Below are positions 24,214-33,093 of a DNA stretch of 64,000 bases, piece after piece. The stretch is from the NCBI GenBank assembly GCA_964630795.1, contig CAZVWF010000001.1:1-64000 (forward strand), written 5' to 3'. Made by a program: the position numbers and the translations under genes. The notes below the pieces were generated by a model. That model saw nothing but the letters and a program-made list of their open reading frames with translations. It ran no database searches and had not been told where the DNA came from. Positions within the stretch are counted from its first letter, which is position 1. Every line of letters starts with the position of its first letter. This stretch comes from SZUA-117 sp964630795. GTDB lineage: Bacteria > Pseudomonadota > Gammaproteobacteria > Steroidobacterales > Woeseiaceae.

Positions 24214-25609
24214 CGGGCTCACCGTCTGGGTGGTCGACGATGATCAGTCGGTTCGCTGGGTGTTGGAGCAGGCGCTCAAGCAGGCGGACATCGCAACCCG
24301 GAGTTTTGAGCGAGGCGAACGCCTGTTGCAGGCGCTGGAAGACGACGAGCCCGACGTATTGATTACTGACATTCGCATGCCGGGCATGGACGGCCTGACT
24401 TTGCTGGACAGGCTCAGCCGATTCAAGCCCGACTTGCCGGTCATCGTGGTCACTGCATACTCGGACCTTGAGAATGCCGTTGCCGCTTACGAAGGCGGCG
24501 CATTCGAGTACCTGCCGAAACCGTTTGACGTCGACGAAGCCGTTTCGCTCGTCCGCAAAGCAGCGCGGCAGTCCGGCATCAAGGTTGTGGACGGGGAGCC
24601 TGCGGCTGGCGAGATTCCCTCGTTGATCGGACAGGCGCCGGCGATGCAGGAAGTTTTCCGGTCCATCGGTCGGCTCGCGCGTTCCAGCATGACGGTCCTC
24701 ATCACCGGTGAATCCGGGACGGGCAAAGAACTTGTCGCACGGGCCCTGCACCAGCACAGTCCGCGCGCTGAAAAACCGTTCGTGGCACTCAATACCTCGG
24801 CTATCGCGGCAGAGCTTCTCGAGTCGGAATTATTCGGACATGAACGCGGCGCGTTTACGGGCGCAGAGTCGCGACGAATCGGGCGCTTCGAACAGGCGGA
24901 TGGCGGCACCTTGTTTCTCGATGAGATCGGGGACATGTCGCCGGCGCTGCAAACGCGTCTGCTGCGTGTGCTGGCCGAAAGTGAATTCTATCGGGTGGGT
25001 GGTCAGTCATCGATACAGGTTGATGTTCGCGTGATCGCGGCAACGAACCAGGATCTTGCTCGCGCGGTGCGGGAGGGGCGATTTCGTGAAGACCTGTACC
25101 ATCGCCTGAATGTCATGCGGATCAACACGCCGCCACTGCGCCAGCGGCGGGAAGACATACCCTTGCTCCTGAACCATTACCTCGCGGATGCGAGCAAGGA
25201 ACTCGACGCGCCGGCAAAACGCCTGAACAGCGATGCAATCGAGTTACTCAAGGCGTACGACTGGCCGGGCAACGTCCGGCAACTGGTCAACGCGACCCGG
25301 CGCTTGACGGTTACTGCGCCGGGCGCCGTGATCACCGGTCCGGATATTCCCGATGACCTCGGAGGTCCTGCCGGCAGCAAGGGGGCAGAGAACGAGTGGA
25401 CCGAAAGCCTCGCCTTCTGGGCCGAGAAAACACTGGCTCAGGACGAGGACGGGCCGCTAGTGACGGCCGCCCTGCCCGTTTTTGAGAAAACGCTTATTCG
25501 CATTGCGCTGTCGAAGTCCGGAGGTCATCGACAGGAAGCGGCGAAAATCCTGGGCTGGGGCAGGAATACGTTGACGCGAAAGATGAAAGCACTACGTCTC
25601 GACGGTTGA
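24206..25609 (+). CDS. glnG: Nitrogen regulation response regulator NtrC
   Basis: NtrC is the sigma-54 enhancer-binding activator that, when phosphorylated by NtrB, turns on glnA and other nitrogen genes. The GTG at 24206 overlaps the ntrB stop (GTGACTGA), giving 467 residues against 469 in E. coli. The receiver has the acidic pocket VVDDDQ and phospho-acceptor Asp55 in ITDIRMPG; the AAA+ domain has Walker A GESGTGKE, the sigma-54 loop GAFTGA, and DGGTLFLDEIGDM; the C-terminal Fis-type helix-turn-helix is QEAAKILGWGRNTLTRKMK. It would bind the two sites upstream of glnA. Confidence 0.97.
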   Translation: MTDGLTVWVVDDDQSVRWVLEQALKQADIATRSFERGERLLQALEDDEPDVLITDIRMPGMDGLTLLDRLSRFKPDLPVIVVTAYSDLENAVAAYEGGAFEYLPKPFDVDEAVSLVRKAARQSGIKVVDGEPAAGEIPSLIGQAPAMQEVFRSIGRLARSSMTVLITGESGTGKELVARALHQHSPRAEKPFVALNTSAIAAELLESELFGHERGAFTGAESRRIGRFEQADGGTLFLDEIGDMSPALQTRLLRVLAESEFYRVGGQSSIQVDVRVIAATNQDLARAVREGRFREDLYHRLNVMRINTPPLRQRREDIPLLLNHYLADASKELDAPAKRLNSDAIELLKAYDWPGNVRQLVNATRRLTVTAPGAVITGPDIPDDLGGPAGSKGAENEWTESLAFWAEKTLAQDEDGPLVTAALPVFEKTLIRIALSKSGGHRQEAAKILGWGRNTLTRKMKALRLDG

Positions 25610-25653
25610 TCGCCCGGGCGGGTTTTTCGCCGCAACATCATTACTGACACCTT

Positions 25654-25944
25654 ATCGCGGGCAAGCCTTTTTGGACTGCAACGATTCCGACCGGCCACAC
25701 GGATCCTTATCCAGGGCTGGCCGTTAATGGTGCAAAAGTCCTGGTCAATGAAAAGACCTGCCCGGTCATCGGCGCGGGAAGCACCAGCCATACGATCATC
25801 GAACCGGGAGACGAGAAGGAGGTCTAGATCGGGGACGTCGCAACCCTGGTCGGCGACGGTCATGCGGACATACATCCGAACGCCGTCGCAAAGGCCTACG
25901 GGACGTCGGACCATGATCGGCTAATGCACCTCCGCCCGGTGTGA
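25654..25944 (+). pseudogene. Decayed C-terminal fragment of an alanine racemase-like protein
   Basis: The plus frame reads like the beta-domain of an alanine racemase: TIPTGHTDPYPGL (compare the family's VPVGYADGYPR), AKVLVNEKTCPVIGAGS, HTIIEPGDE, then a TAG at 25825-25827, then GDVATLVGDGHADIHPN and RLMHLRPV to a TGA at 25942-25944. An in-frame TGA at 25645-25647 and the lack of any N-terminal PLP-barrel part upstream show that only a remnant survives. Similarity on both sides of the stop stays in one frame, so decay looks recent. It lies between ntrC and pyrD with no mobile-element trace. Family assignment is from recall of the motif pattern. Confidence 0.6.
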
Positions 25945-25986
25945 CCGAAAGTCATGGTGTAACGGCTGCGTGGGCCTGGTCGACAA

Positions 25987-26934
25987 TCAGGGCTTGAGCG
26001 TGCCAACCAGTTCGGACACTGAACTCATCTCGTGCCGGTTGAGGTATTCCGCGATTCCGGCGTTGATCTTGCGGCAAAGCAGCGGGTCATAGAACAGTGC
26101 TGTGCCAATCCCGATGGCGGATGCGCCGGCGATGATGAACTCGATGGCATCCTCCACGGTCGTTATGCCGCCCTGCCCGATGATCGGAATATCCTTCGGA
26201 CCTGCAACTTCGTAAACCTGGTGTACTTTCAAAAGCGCGATCGGTTTGATTGCCGGGCCCGAGAGGCCGCCGCGCACATTGCCGATGACAGGCTCGCGGG
26301 TCTCCGCGTCTATCGCCATGCCCATCATCGTGTTAATTACGGCAAGTCCATCGGCGCCTGCCTCGATACAGAGCCTCGCATTCTCCTGTATGTCCGTCTG
26401 GTTCGGTGACAGCTTCGCGATAAGCGGTTTATCGGTTGCGCGCCGACACGCTGCGACCACTTTGGCTGACATTTCCGGGTGGTTGCCGAAAGAAACGCCA
26501 CCTTCCTTGATGTTGGGGCAGGAGATATTGATTTCGATGGCATCGATAGCGGAATCATCGAAACGCCTGGTGACGGCCTCATAGTCTTCGATCGTCGAAC
26601 CGCAGACGTTCGCGAGGAATCGCGTTTCGCTGAAGTCGAGGCCGGGCAGGATGTCATCGACGACCTTGTCGACGCCGGGGTTCTGCAGGCCGATCGCATT
26701 CAACATGCCCATGGAGGTTTCGTAGACCCGGTGCGGTGGGTTGCCAAGTCGTGGTTCAAGTGTCGTGCCCTTGAGCACGATGCCACCGACGTCGCAGTTG
26801 GAAAATCCGTCGATGCGGGTGTATTCCTCGCCGAAACCGACACAGCCCGACAAAAGTACAATGGGCGATGCCATATCGACCCCGCAGAAATCGATCTGTA
26901 GCGGATTGGATTCGGATGTCAACGCAACGGCCAT
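25987..26934 (-). CDS. Dihydroorotate dehydrogenase, class 1B-like
   Basis: This 315-residue FMN TIM-barrel enzyme resembles the PyrD catalytic subunit of class 1B (NAD-linked) dihydroorotate dehydrogenase. The catalytic cysteine is Cys139 in NISCPNIKEGG. Also seen are LKGTTLEPRLGNPP, NAIGLQNPG, AKLSPNQTDI, NTMMGMAIDAETREP with GGLSGPAIKPIAL, and the FMN-phosphate site PIIGQGGITTVEDA...GIGTALFYDP. Class 1B normally needs the iron-sulfur flavoprotein PyrK for NAD reduction; no pyrK is beside it. Gammaproteobacteria usually use the quinone-linked class 2 PyrD, so its electron acceptor is open. Confidence 0.85.
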   Translation of the reverse strand: MAVALTSESNPLQIDFCGVDMASPIVLLSGCVGFGEEYTRIDGFSNCDVGGIVLKGTTLEPRLGNPPHRVYETSMGMLNAIGLQNPGVDKVVDDILPGLDFSETRFLANVCGSTIEDYEAVTRRFDDSAIDAIEINISCPNIKEGGVSFGNHPEMSAKVVAACRRATDKPLIAKLSPNQTDIQENARLCIEAGADGLAVINTMMGMAIDAETREPVIGNVRGGLSGPAIKPIALLKVHQVYEVAGPKDIPIIGQGGITTVEDAIEFIIAGASAIGIGTALFYDPLLCRKINAGIAEYLNRHEMSSVSELVGTLKP

Positions 26935-26993
26935 AATGATGAAAGTCTTCGGGGCGCGATCTTACTCTCTCCTTCGGGCAAAATGCATACCTC

Positions 26994-27458
26994 ATGTTCA
27001 GCCTGATACTTTACGAGCCGGAGATTCCGCCGAACACCGGTAACATCATACGCCTTTGTGCAAATACGGGCGTGCGGCTGCACCTGGTAGAACCCCTCGG
27101 CTTCGAGCTCGATGAAAAGCGGCTCCGCCGCGCCGGGCTCGATTACCGCGAGTTTGCGGAGGTCGCGGTGCATGAGCGTCTCGAATCCTGCCTGAAGCAG
27201 CTGGGTGAGCCGAGAGTTTTCGCGCTCAGCACCCGGGGTGGTACGGCGTATACGGCACCGGAATTTGAACCGGATGATGCCTTCCTTTTTGGTCCGGAGA
27301 CCCGCGGATTGCCGCAGGCTTTGCTTGAGTCCCTTCCCGACGAACAATGTCTGCGACTGCCGATGAAAGAAAACAGCCGGAGCCTGAACCTGTCGAATGC
27401 GGCGGCTGTTGTCATCTATGAGGCCTGGCGGCAGCTTGGGTTTAAAGGCGGTGGCTGA
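26994..27458 (+). CDS. trmL: tRNA (cytidine(34)-2'-O)-methyltransferase
   Basis: TrmL (YibK) is a SPOUT-class enzyme that 2'-O-methylates the wobble base of tRNA-Leu isoacceptors. The 154 residues include the N-terminal LYEPEIPPNTGNIIRLCANTG, a central GLDYRE, and the trefoil-knot SAM-binding elements LFGPETRGLP and RLPMKENSRSLNLSNAAAVV near the C-terminus. Length matches E. coli YibK (157). It is divergent from pyrD with about 60 bases between starts, and converges on gpsA. Confidence 0.94.
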   Translation: MFSLILYEPEIPPNTGNIIRLCANTGVRLHLVEPLGFELDEKRLRRAGLDYREFAEVAVHERLESCLKQLGEPRVFALSTRGGTAYTAPEFEPDDAFLFGPETRGLPQALLESLPDEQCLRLPMKENSRSLNLSNAAAVVIYEAWRQLGFKGGG

Positions 27459-27496
27459 TCCGTCGCCGGAGCGGCTTATCCCGTGACCAGGGATCC

Positions 27497-28501
27497 TTAC
27501 TCCGGCTTCAGGTCTCTTCCCATCAGTGCACCGACTGCTTCGTGCGGTGACACGCCTTCATGGAGGATTCTGTAGATCTCATCGCAGATCGGCATGACCA
27601 CGTGATGGGCCTTGGCGACTTCGTGGACCGCTCTCGCCGCAAGCACGCCTTCCACGACCTGTTGAATCTCTTCCTGTGCCTCCGCAACCGATTTGCCGGC
27701 AGCGAGTGCCAGCCCCATGCGCCGGTTTCTTGACTGGTCGTCGGTACAGGTCAGCACAAGGTCGCCCATTCCAGCGAGGCCCATGAACGTATCCGGGCTG
27801 GCGCCCAGGGCGACGCCGAGGCGAGTCATCTCAACAAGACCACGATTGATCAGTGCGATGCGGGTGTTGGCGCCATATCCCAGGCCATCTGAAATACCGG
27901 CGCCGATTGCCAGTACGTTCTTCACTGCACCGCCGACTTCGACGCCCAGCATGTCACCGGAGGTATAGGCGCGAAATTTGTCATCGGACAGCGTCGTTGC
28001 CAACTCGCCCGCAAAGTCGGGTTCGTTGGCTGCGATCGTCATAGCGGTCGGCAGACCCTGGCCGACTTCCGTTGCGAATGTGGGTCCCGATAAAACGGCC
28101 ATCGGTCGTGACGCGCCAAGAATCTCGGTGGCTACTTCATGCGGCAGCCTGCCGGTCGACAACTCGAAGCCCTTGGTTGCCCAGCAGATTCTTGCGTCGT
28201 CGCCGAGCAAAGGCGCAATGCCGGTCAGCGTCTCCCGCAGGCCGTGGCTTGGCACGGCAATGAGAATGTCGTTGACCTCATCCAGGCATGTCTCGAGGTC
28301 CGCCGCTACGACGAGGTTGTCCGGGAAGTCGGCATCCTGCAGGTAGCGGGCATTCGACCGGTCGGCCGCCATCTGGAGAAGTTGATCCTTGTCCCTGCCC
28401 CACAGCCTGACCTGCCGGCCGCTCCGCGCGAATTGCAGTGCCAGCGCCGTGCCCCATGACCCGGCGCCGATAACTGCGATAGGCGACCCTTCGGCGGCCA
28501 T
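27497..28501 (-). CDS. gpsA: NAD(P)-dependent glycerol-3-phosphate dehydrogenase
   Basis: GpsA makes sn-glycerol-3-phosphate for phospholipid synthesis. The 334 residues start with the Rossmann motif VIGAGSWGTALA (about 9-20), and contain NDILIAVPSHGLRE, ICWATKGFE, GPTFATEV, and the catalytic-lysine and substrate helix region GGAVKNVLAIGAGISDG. Gene order gpsA-secB-yibN matches the E. coli yib region. The ORF starts 18 bases after secB and they are probably cotranscribed. Confidence 0.96.
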   Translation of the reverse strand: MAAEGSPIAVIGAGSWGTALALQFARSGRQVRLWGRDKDQLLQMAADRSNARYLQDADFPDNLVVAADLETCLDEVNDILIAVPSHGLRETLTGIAPLLGDDARICWATKGFELSTGRLPHEVATEILGASRPMAVLSGPTFATEVGQGLPTAMTIAANEPDFAGELATTLSDDKFRAYTSGDMLGVEVGGAVKNVLAIGAGISDGLGYGANTRIALINRGLVEMTRLGVALGASPDTFMGLAGMGDLVLTCTDDQSRNRRMGLALAAGKSVAEAQEEIQQVVEGVLAARAVHEVAKAHHVVMPICDEIYRILHEGVSPHEAVGALMGRDLKPE

Positions 28502-28519
28502 AGAATCAAAGTCGCGCGA

Positions 28520-29023
28520 CTAATGCGCGGCGCTGCCACTGTTGCTGTCGCCACCCTCGGTCGCTGCCGCTGCTGCCTCGGCTTCCGCCTGGGCCATGCC
28601 CTGTGCATACAGTGCATCGAAGTTGATGGGCTGGAGGAGGAATTCAGGGAATCCGCCTTTTGAAATAATGCCCGCAATCGACTCCCTGGAGTAAGGGAAA
28701 AGAATGTTCGGACAGAAGCTGCCGACAATGGCTTTGAGTTCGTCGTCTGTGTAGCCGTCGATGTGAAAAAGACCGGCCTGCTGCAACTCCACCAGGAAAA
28801 TCGTTTTGTCTTCTTCCTTGGCCTCGATCGTAATGTTCAGGACAACCTCATGGGTTTTATCAGCGACAGTCGTATGCGAGCTTCGAAGATTGAGATCGGT
28901 TTTCGGTGACCAGTCCTGCCGTTGAAATACCTGCGGCGTGCACGGTGACTCAAATGAAAAATCCTTGACGTAGATTTTCTGAATCGCAAGTTGTTTTTCT
29001 GGTGCTTGTTCGTTTTCTGCCAT
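28520..29023 (-). CDS. secB: Protein-export chaperone SecB
   Basis: SecB holds presecretory proteins unfolded and hands them to SecA. The 167 residues show the conserved FAIQKIYVKDFSFE-like start (AIQKIYVKDFSFESP), the beta-sheet core VVLNITIEAKEEDKTIFLVELQQAGLF, and the helical NILFPYSRESI with GFPEFLLQPINFDALYAQ. The C-terminal tail is Ala/Glu-rich and ends in Asp-Ser-Asn-Ser-Gly-Ser, longer than in E. coli (155 residues). grxC, which sits between secB and yibN in E. coli, is missing. Confidence 0.96.
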   Translation of the reverse strand: MAENEQAPEKQLAIQKIYVKDFSFESPCTPQVFQRQDWSPKTDLNLRSSHTTVADKTHEVVLNITIEAKEEDKTIFLVELQQAGLFHIDGYTDDELKAIVGSFCPNILFPYSRESIAGIISKGGFPEFLLQPINFDALYAQGMAQAEAEAAAAATEGGDSNSGSAAH

Positions 29024-29111
29024 GATGTTCGTCCTGTCTGGTAAATAGAGATGTTGCAGTACCGATGGCCCCGGGCATCAATCGGCCGGCAACGTGAAAT
29101 TTGTTCAGCCG

Positions 29112-29549
29112 TTAGCTCTTGGTCTTTTTGCCGGTTACCAGCGGCAGGCTGGCTTCCGTCCATGCGCTGATGCCACCCTTCAGGCCGTAGACACTTTCGA
29201 GGCCGGCCTTGCGGAGTTTGTCGACGGCACGCGTGCTGGTCATACCGGCATCGCAAACAGCAATAATCGGTTTCGAGCCAAGCTGCGTGATTTTTTTGTG
29301 GTCAGGGTCGAGCTCATCCATCGGGATGTTGCGCGCATTGACGATATGTCCCCTGGCGAATGACTCCGGACTGCGGATATCGATAACCACGGCGTCGTTA
29401 TTGATGAGCTTGACGGCATCCTGCGGCTCGACATGCGTCAGCCCGCGCGATTTCCTGCGTAGCTCCGAAAAGATCAGCATAAGAAAACTGAGCAGCAAGG
29501 CACTGACCAGGATCGGGTGATTGGCGGAGAATTCCAGGTACTGTTCCAT
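29112..29549 (-). CDS. Membrane-anchored rhodanese-like protein (YibN type)
   Basis: The start at 29549 (MEQYLEFSANHPILVS) follows AGGA closely and gives 145 residues, as in E. coli YibN (143). One N-terminal membrane helix (about residues 11-28) is followed by a basic stretch and a cytoplasmic rhodanese domain: VIDIRSPESFARGHIVNARNIP and the active loop AVCDAGMTS with the catalytic cysteine. Rhodanese proteins transfer sulfane sulfur; YibN has also been linked to membrane-protein insertion. It is divergent from envC. Confidence 0.9.
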   Translation of the reverse strand: MEQYLEFSANHPILVSALLLSFLMLIFSELRRKSRGLTHVEPQDAVKLINNDAVVIDIRSPESFARGHIVNARNIPMDELDPDHKKITQLGSKPIIAVCDAGMTSTRAVDKLRKAGLESVYGLKGGISAWTEASLPLVTGKKTKS

Positions 29550-29644
29550 CTTTCCTGATGTCTTAATCCGGGCCGCGCGCACGATTGCCGCAGCCAAACG
29601 ACCATTATACCAGCGCACAAGTCTCGCTGGTGTATTGGAGAGCG

Positions 29645-30826
29645 ATGCCATTACACTTCGGAATCATGATTCGGCAACTCACCTTCCTTGTCATTCTCGC
29701 GGCGATAGCGGCGACCGCAGTCGCGCAGGACCCGGAGCTGGCGCAACTCAAGGCGCGCGAGCTCGAACAGGTTCGCGAGAAGATCAGCGCTCTTAAGTCG
29801 AGCATGGACGCGGGGGCCGAAGAACGGGACCGGGTGACCGGCGAATTGCAGGCGGCCGAGGTTCTGATCGCGGAAAAACGCGCATTTTTGCGCGATTTGG
29901 AACGGCAACACGCCGACAGTGAAAAAAAGAAAGGCGAGATTGAAGACAGGCTTGCCCGCCGGGAGGACGAGCTGGCGGGTGAAATGGGACAACTGGCCGT
30001 CCAGGTCAAAGCGGCCTACACCTCCGGTCGCCAGGAACGCCTGAAGTTGCTCCTGAATCAGCACGACCCGGCCACCATGGGCCGCTTGCTGACCTACTAT
30101 CGCTACATGAGCGACTATCGCGGCGAAAACATCGAAACCGTGAACGGCTATATCGCCGAACTCGCGGAACTCCGCGCAGAGGTAGCCGTTGAGGAAAGCC
30201 GCCTTGCCGTTCTCACGAACACACGTGCTGCCGAATTAAGGGAACTCGATGCGGCACAGGCTGAACGGCAGGCCCTGCTCACCTCACTCAAGGCGAGGAT
30301 CGCGGATGAGAGCGCTCAAATCGACAGGCTGGCAGCGGAAGAACGAGACCTCGCACGTCTGATCGGAGAGCTCTCGAGTATTCTGTCGGACTACCCGATT
30401 ACCTCCGAAGAGCCGTTCAGTAACCTGAAAGGAAACCTGACCTGGCCGGTCGCCGGTCGTCTTATTCATGATTTCGGACAGCCGCGCGCCGGTGGCAAGG
30501 TGACCTGGAACGGTGTGGTGCTCGCTGCGCCAAGGGGTAGTGAGGTACGTTCTATCTATCACGGCAGAGTTGTTTTCGCGGACTGGCTTGCCGGCATGGG
30601 CCTGCTGGTCATCGTCGATCACGGTGAGGACTATCTCACGCTGTATGGCTATAACGAAACGACCCTGAAAACGGCGGGCGACTGGGTCGCCCCCGGTGAT
30701 GTGATTGCGACTGTCGGCGACAGCGGCGGCCAGCAACAGACCGGACTGTATTTCGAAGTGCGCAAAGGTACCCGGCCGCAGAACCCGCGCCAGTGGGTCA
30801 GTCGCCAGCCGAAGACGGGGTCCTGA
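29645..30826 (+). CDS. EnvC-type murein hydrolase activator (degenerate LytM)
   Basis: EnvC activates the AmiA/AmiB amidases at the septum. The ATG at 29645 has GGAG just upstream; another at 29666 is possible. The 393 residues comprise a signal peptide ending TAVAQ, a long coiled coil (about residues 30-270, Glu/Arg/Ala/Leu-rich), and a C-terminal LytM fold. The zinc ligands of active M23 peptidases are lost: the H-x-D position reads WNGVVL, the LYAHL position LYGYN and the HLHFE position GLYFE, so it should be a regulator, not an enzyme. ctpA and yibQ follow, as in Pseudomonas; the usual preceding gpmI is absent. Confidence 0.9.
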   Translation: MPLHFGIMIRQLTFLVILAAIAATAVAQDPELAQLKARELEQVREKISALKSSMDAGAEERDRVTGELQAAEVLIAEKRAFLRDLERQHADSEKKKGEIEDRLARREDELAGEMGQLAVQVKAAYTSGRQERLKLLLNQHDPATMGRLLTYYRYMSDYRGENIETVNGYIAELAELRAEVAVEESRLAVLTNTRAAELRELDAAQAERQALLTSLKARIADESAQIDRLAAEERDLARLIGELSSILSDYPITSEEPFSNLKGNLTWPVAGRLIHDFGQPRAGGKVTWNGVVLAAPRGSEVRSIYHGRVVFADWLAGMGLLVIVDHGEDYLTLYGYNETTLKTAGDWVAPGDVIATVGDSGGQQQTGLYFEVRKGTRPQNPRQWVSRQPKTGS

Positions 30827-30935
30827 AAACGCCTCGGGGACCTTCGAAGACCATAAGGCGTGCAACCTATCTCTGCGCCCTGCTGTGGTAAGGTCGAATG
30901 ACCGCAATCAGCACGAGTGCGGCATCGGAGTGTCC

Positions 30936-32192
30936 ATGTCACTGAAAACAAGAGGAATCCTGGTCGTGGTGATCGGCACCATCCTGGGCGTCAGCTTGTC
31001 GCTAGGTGGTGGCGTGCTCGCGGATCGGGACCGGCCGGCGGCACGCGAGCTGACCTGGGAGCAGGCGCGCATGCTGGCGGAGGTCATGGAGCGCGTGAAA
31101 CGGGATTACGTTGAACCGATCGACGATGCGGAGCTCCTGGTAAGCGCCATCCGCGGCATGGTCGGTGACCTGGACAGGCATTCAACATTCATGGATGCGG
31201 ACGAATACCAGGACATTCGCATCAGCACGAGTGGTCGTTACTCCGGCGTCGGACTGGATATCAGCCAGGCAGGCAATCGAATTCTCGTCATTTCACCCAT
31301 CGACGGCACACCCGCACAACGTGCCGGCGTCGAAGCCGGCGACGAGATTATTCAGGTCGATGATTACACGGTTGTCGCGGACGGCCTGAATGACATGATC
31401 GATCAGCTTCGCGGGCCGGCTGGCACGCCGGTTACGCTGAAAGTGCGTCGGGAGAATTTCGATGATCCGCTTACCTTTCACCTGACGCGCCAACGAATCA
31501 AGGTCGCCAGCGTTCGACATGAACTGCTGGATCAGTCGATTGGCTACCTTCGACTAAGTCAGTTCAATGACTCGACACCTGAAGAAGCAGGTAGTGCGAT
31601 CGATGTCCTGATGGACGATGCAAACGAAGCGTCAGGTCAAATGCTGACAGGCCTGATCCTCGATCTGCGTAACAATCCCGGCGGTATTCTCGACTCGGCC
31701 GTCGGTATCTCGGATCTCTTTCTCGACGACGGCGTGATCGTATCGGCGCGAGGCAGGACACCCGAGTCACACTTCACTCGTGTTGCAGAAATCGGGGATA
31801 TTCTCGATGGCGCAGCTGTTGTCGTGCTCGTGAACGGGGGTTCGGCGTCTGCATCGGAAATTGTTGCCGGCGCGCTTCAGGATCATGGCCGTGCAACGAT
31901 TGTTGGCACAAGGACCTTCGGTAAGGGTCTTGTGCAAACCGTCACGCCACTGTCCCGGGGACGGGCCATCAAGCTGACGACCTCCATGTACTTCACGCCA
32001 TCCGGCGACTCCATCAATGAAATCGGCGTCTCGCCGGATGTATACGTGGAAGGTGCGCGGGGTTTTCCGGACCAGCGTCTGAATGGCGGCCTGGATCGCG
32101 AACAGGATGCCCAGCTGGTCGAAGCGCTGAGCCTGCTCCGCAACAAACCGGTGATGCACTCGAGGGCGCCCGACGAGGAGCGGACGCCCTGA
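30936..32192 (+). CDS. ctpA: Carboxy-terminal processing protease (CtpA, S41 family)
   Basis: A periplasmic PDZ serine protease. The ATG at 30936 has GGAG 5 bases upstream; 418 residues. An N-terminal signal or anchor (about 7-30) is followed by helices, a PDZ domain (about 90-175, SGVGLDI, VISPIDGTPAQRAGVEAGDEI), and the S41 core with the Ser/Lys dyad: Ser305 in NGGSASASE and Lys330 in TFGKGLVQ, 25 residues apart as in Prc. It degrades or trims envelope proteins, probably including cell-wall hydrolases, which fits its place after envC. Confidence 0.94.
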   Translation: MSLKTRGILVVVIGTILGVSLSLGGGVLADRDRPAARELTWEQARMLAEVMERVKRDYVEPIDDAELLVSAIRGMVGDLDRHSTFMDADEYQDIRISTSGRYSGVGLDISQAGNRILVISPIDGTPAQRAGVEAGDEIIQVDDYTVVADGLNDMIDQLRGPAGTPVTLKVRRENFDDPLTFHLTRQRIKVASVRHELLDQSIGYLRLSQFNDSTPEEAGSAIDVLMDDANEASGQMLTGLILDLRNNPGGILDSAVGISDLFLDDGVIVSARGRTPESHFTRVAEIGDILDGAAVVVLVNGGSASASEIVAGALQDHGRATIVGTRTFGKGLVQTVTPLSRGRAIKLTTSMYFTPSGDSINEIGVSPDVYVEGARGFPDQRLNGGLDREQDAQLVEALSLLRNKPVMHSRAPDEERTP

Positions 32193-32207
32193 TTCCGGCA
32201 GCCTGGC

Positions 32208-32963
32208 GTGAACAGACGATCGATTTTCCACGCCGCCCTGGCGATCCTTCTTTTTCCTGGCATCGGCACTGCGGCTACCGAAAATTTACGTCCGCGCATC
32301 GCAATAATCATCGACGACCTCGGTTATGAACGTGCGGCCGGCGAGCGTGCGATCAGCCTGCCTGGCAATTTGTCGTTTGCGGTTTTGCCGGATGCACCCC
32401 ATGCTTTTGCGCTCGCCACGCTGGCGCACGAAAGGGGGAAAGACGTGCTGCTGCACCTGCCAATGCAGGCTACGATCGATTCGCCGCAAGCGGAACCTGG
32501 CAGTCTCGTTCTCGACATGACGCGCCAGCAGTTTTCGACGGTGCTTGAAGAGCGCATCGACGCGTTACCACACATCATCGGGATCAATACCCATCGGGGC
32601 AGTTTGCTGACACGTCATCCGGGCCACATGCGCTGGTTGATGGAAGACATCCTTGCGCGCGGCGACCTGGTGTTTGTCGACAGTTATACAACGGCGCAAA
32701 GTGTTGCGCTGCGCATCGCCAAGGAGAGCGGTGTACCGGCAACCCGGCGCGATGTCTTCCTCGACCCGGACGTGCGGCCCGGCACGATCGCCAGGGAGTT
32801 TGCACGCCTCGAAAAACTGGCGCGGGAGCGCGGGACGGCGGTCGCCATTGGTCACCCTTATCATTCGACGCTGGATTTTCTGGAACGGGCGCTTCCATCA
32901 CTGGAGGCACGGGGGATTGATCTTGTTTCGGTGGGCAGCATCATTCCCGCAGCCAGGCATTGA
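32208..32963 (+). CDS. Divergent polysaccharide deacetylase family protein (YibQ type)
   Basis: The 251-residue exported protein starts at a GTG (32208), 15 bases after ctpA. A signal peptide (residues 1-22, ending IGTAATE) precedes a barrel with IAIIIDDLGYE, LSFAVLPDAPHA, LLHLPMQ, GINTHRGSLLT and IGHPYHSTLDFLE. These are the metal and catalytic segments of the divergent (DUF610/YibQ) deacetylase family. The role is unknown, but linkage to envC and ctpA suggests peptidoglycan or envelope work. Confidence 0.88.
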   Translation: MNRRSIFHAALAILLFPGIGTAATENLRPRIAIIIDDLGYERAAGERAISLPGNLSFAVLPDAPHAFALATLAHERGKDVLLHLPMQATIDSPQAEPGSLVLDMTRQQFSTVLEERIDALPHIIGINTHRGSLLTRHPGHMRWLMEDILARGDLVFVDSYTTAQSVALRIAKESGVPATRRDVFLDPDVRPGTIAREFARLEKLARERGTAVAIGHPYHSTLDFLERALPSLEARGIDLVSVGSIIPAARH

Positions 32964-33093
32964 TCGGAGCGGCGGGATTTCGTATTAAGTCAGATAATTG
33001 CGGTATGCCACGCCACAACCGGTGGCTGCCGGTTGAACAAGCTGTAACAATTAGCGTCTACCATCGTGATCCTGTTTGCTGTTCTGGAAGGAC

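Noticed and set aside
25525..25914. 129-codon minus-strand ORF overlapping the end of ntrC
   Set aside because: It overlaps the certain ntrC 3' end, has odd composition rich in Arg, and the opposite strand carries the racemase-like relic, which explains the open frame.
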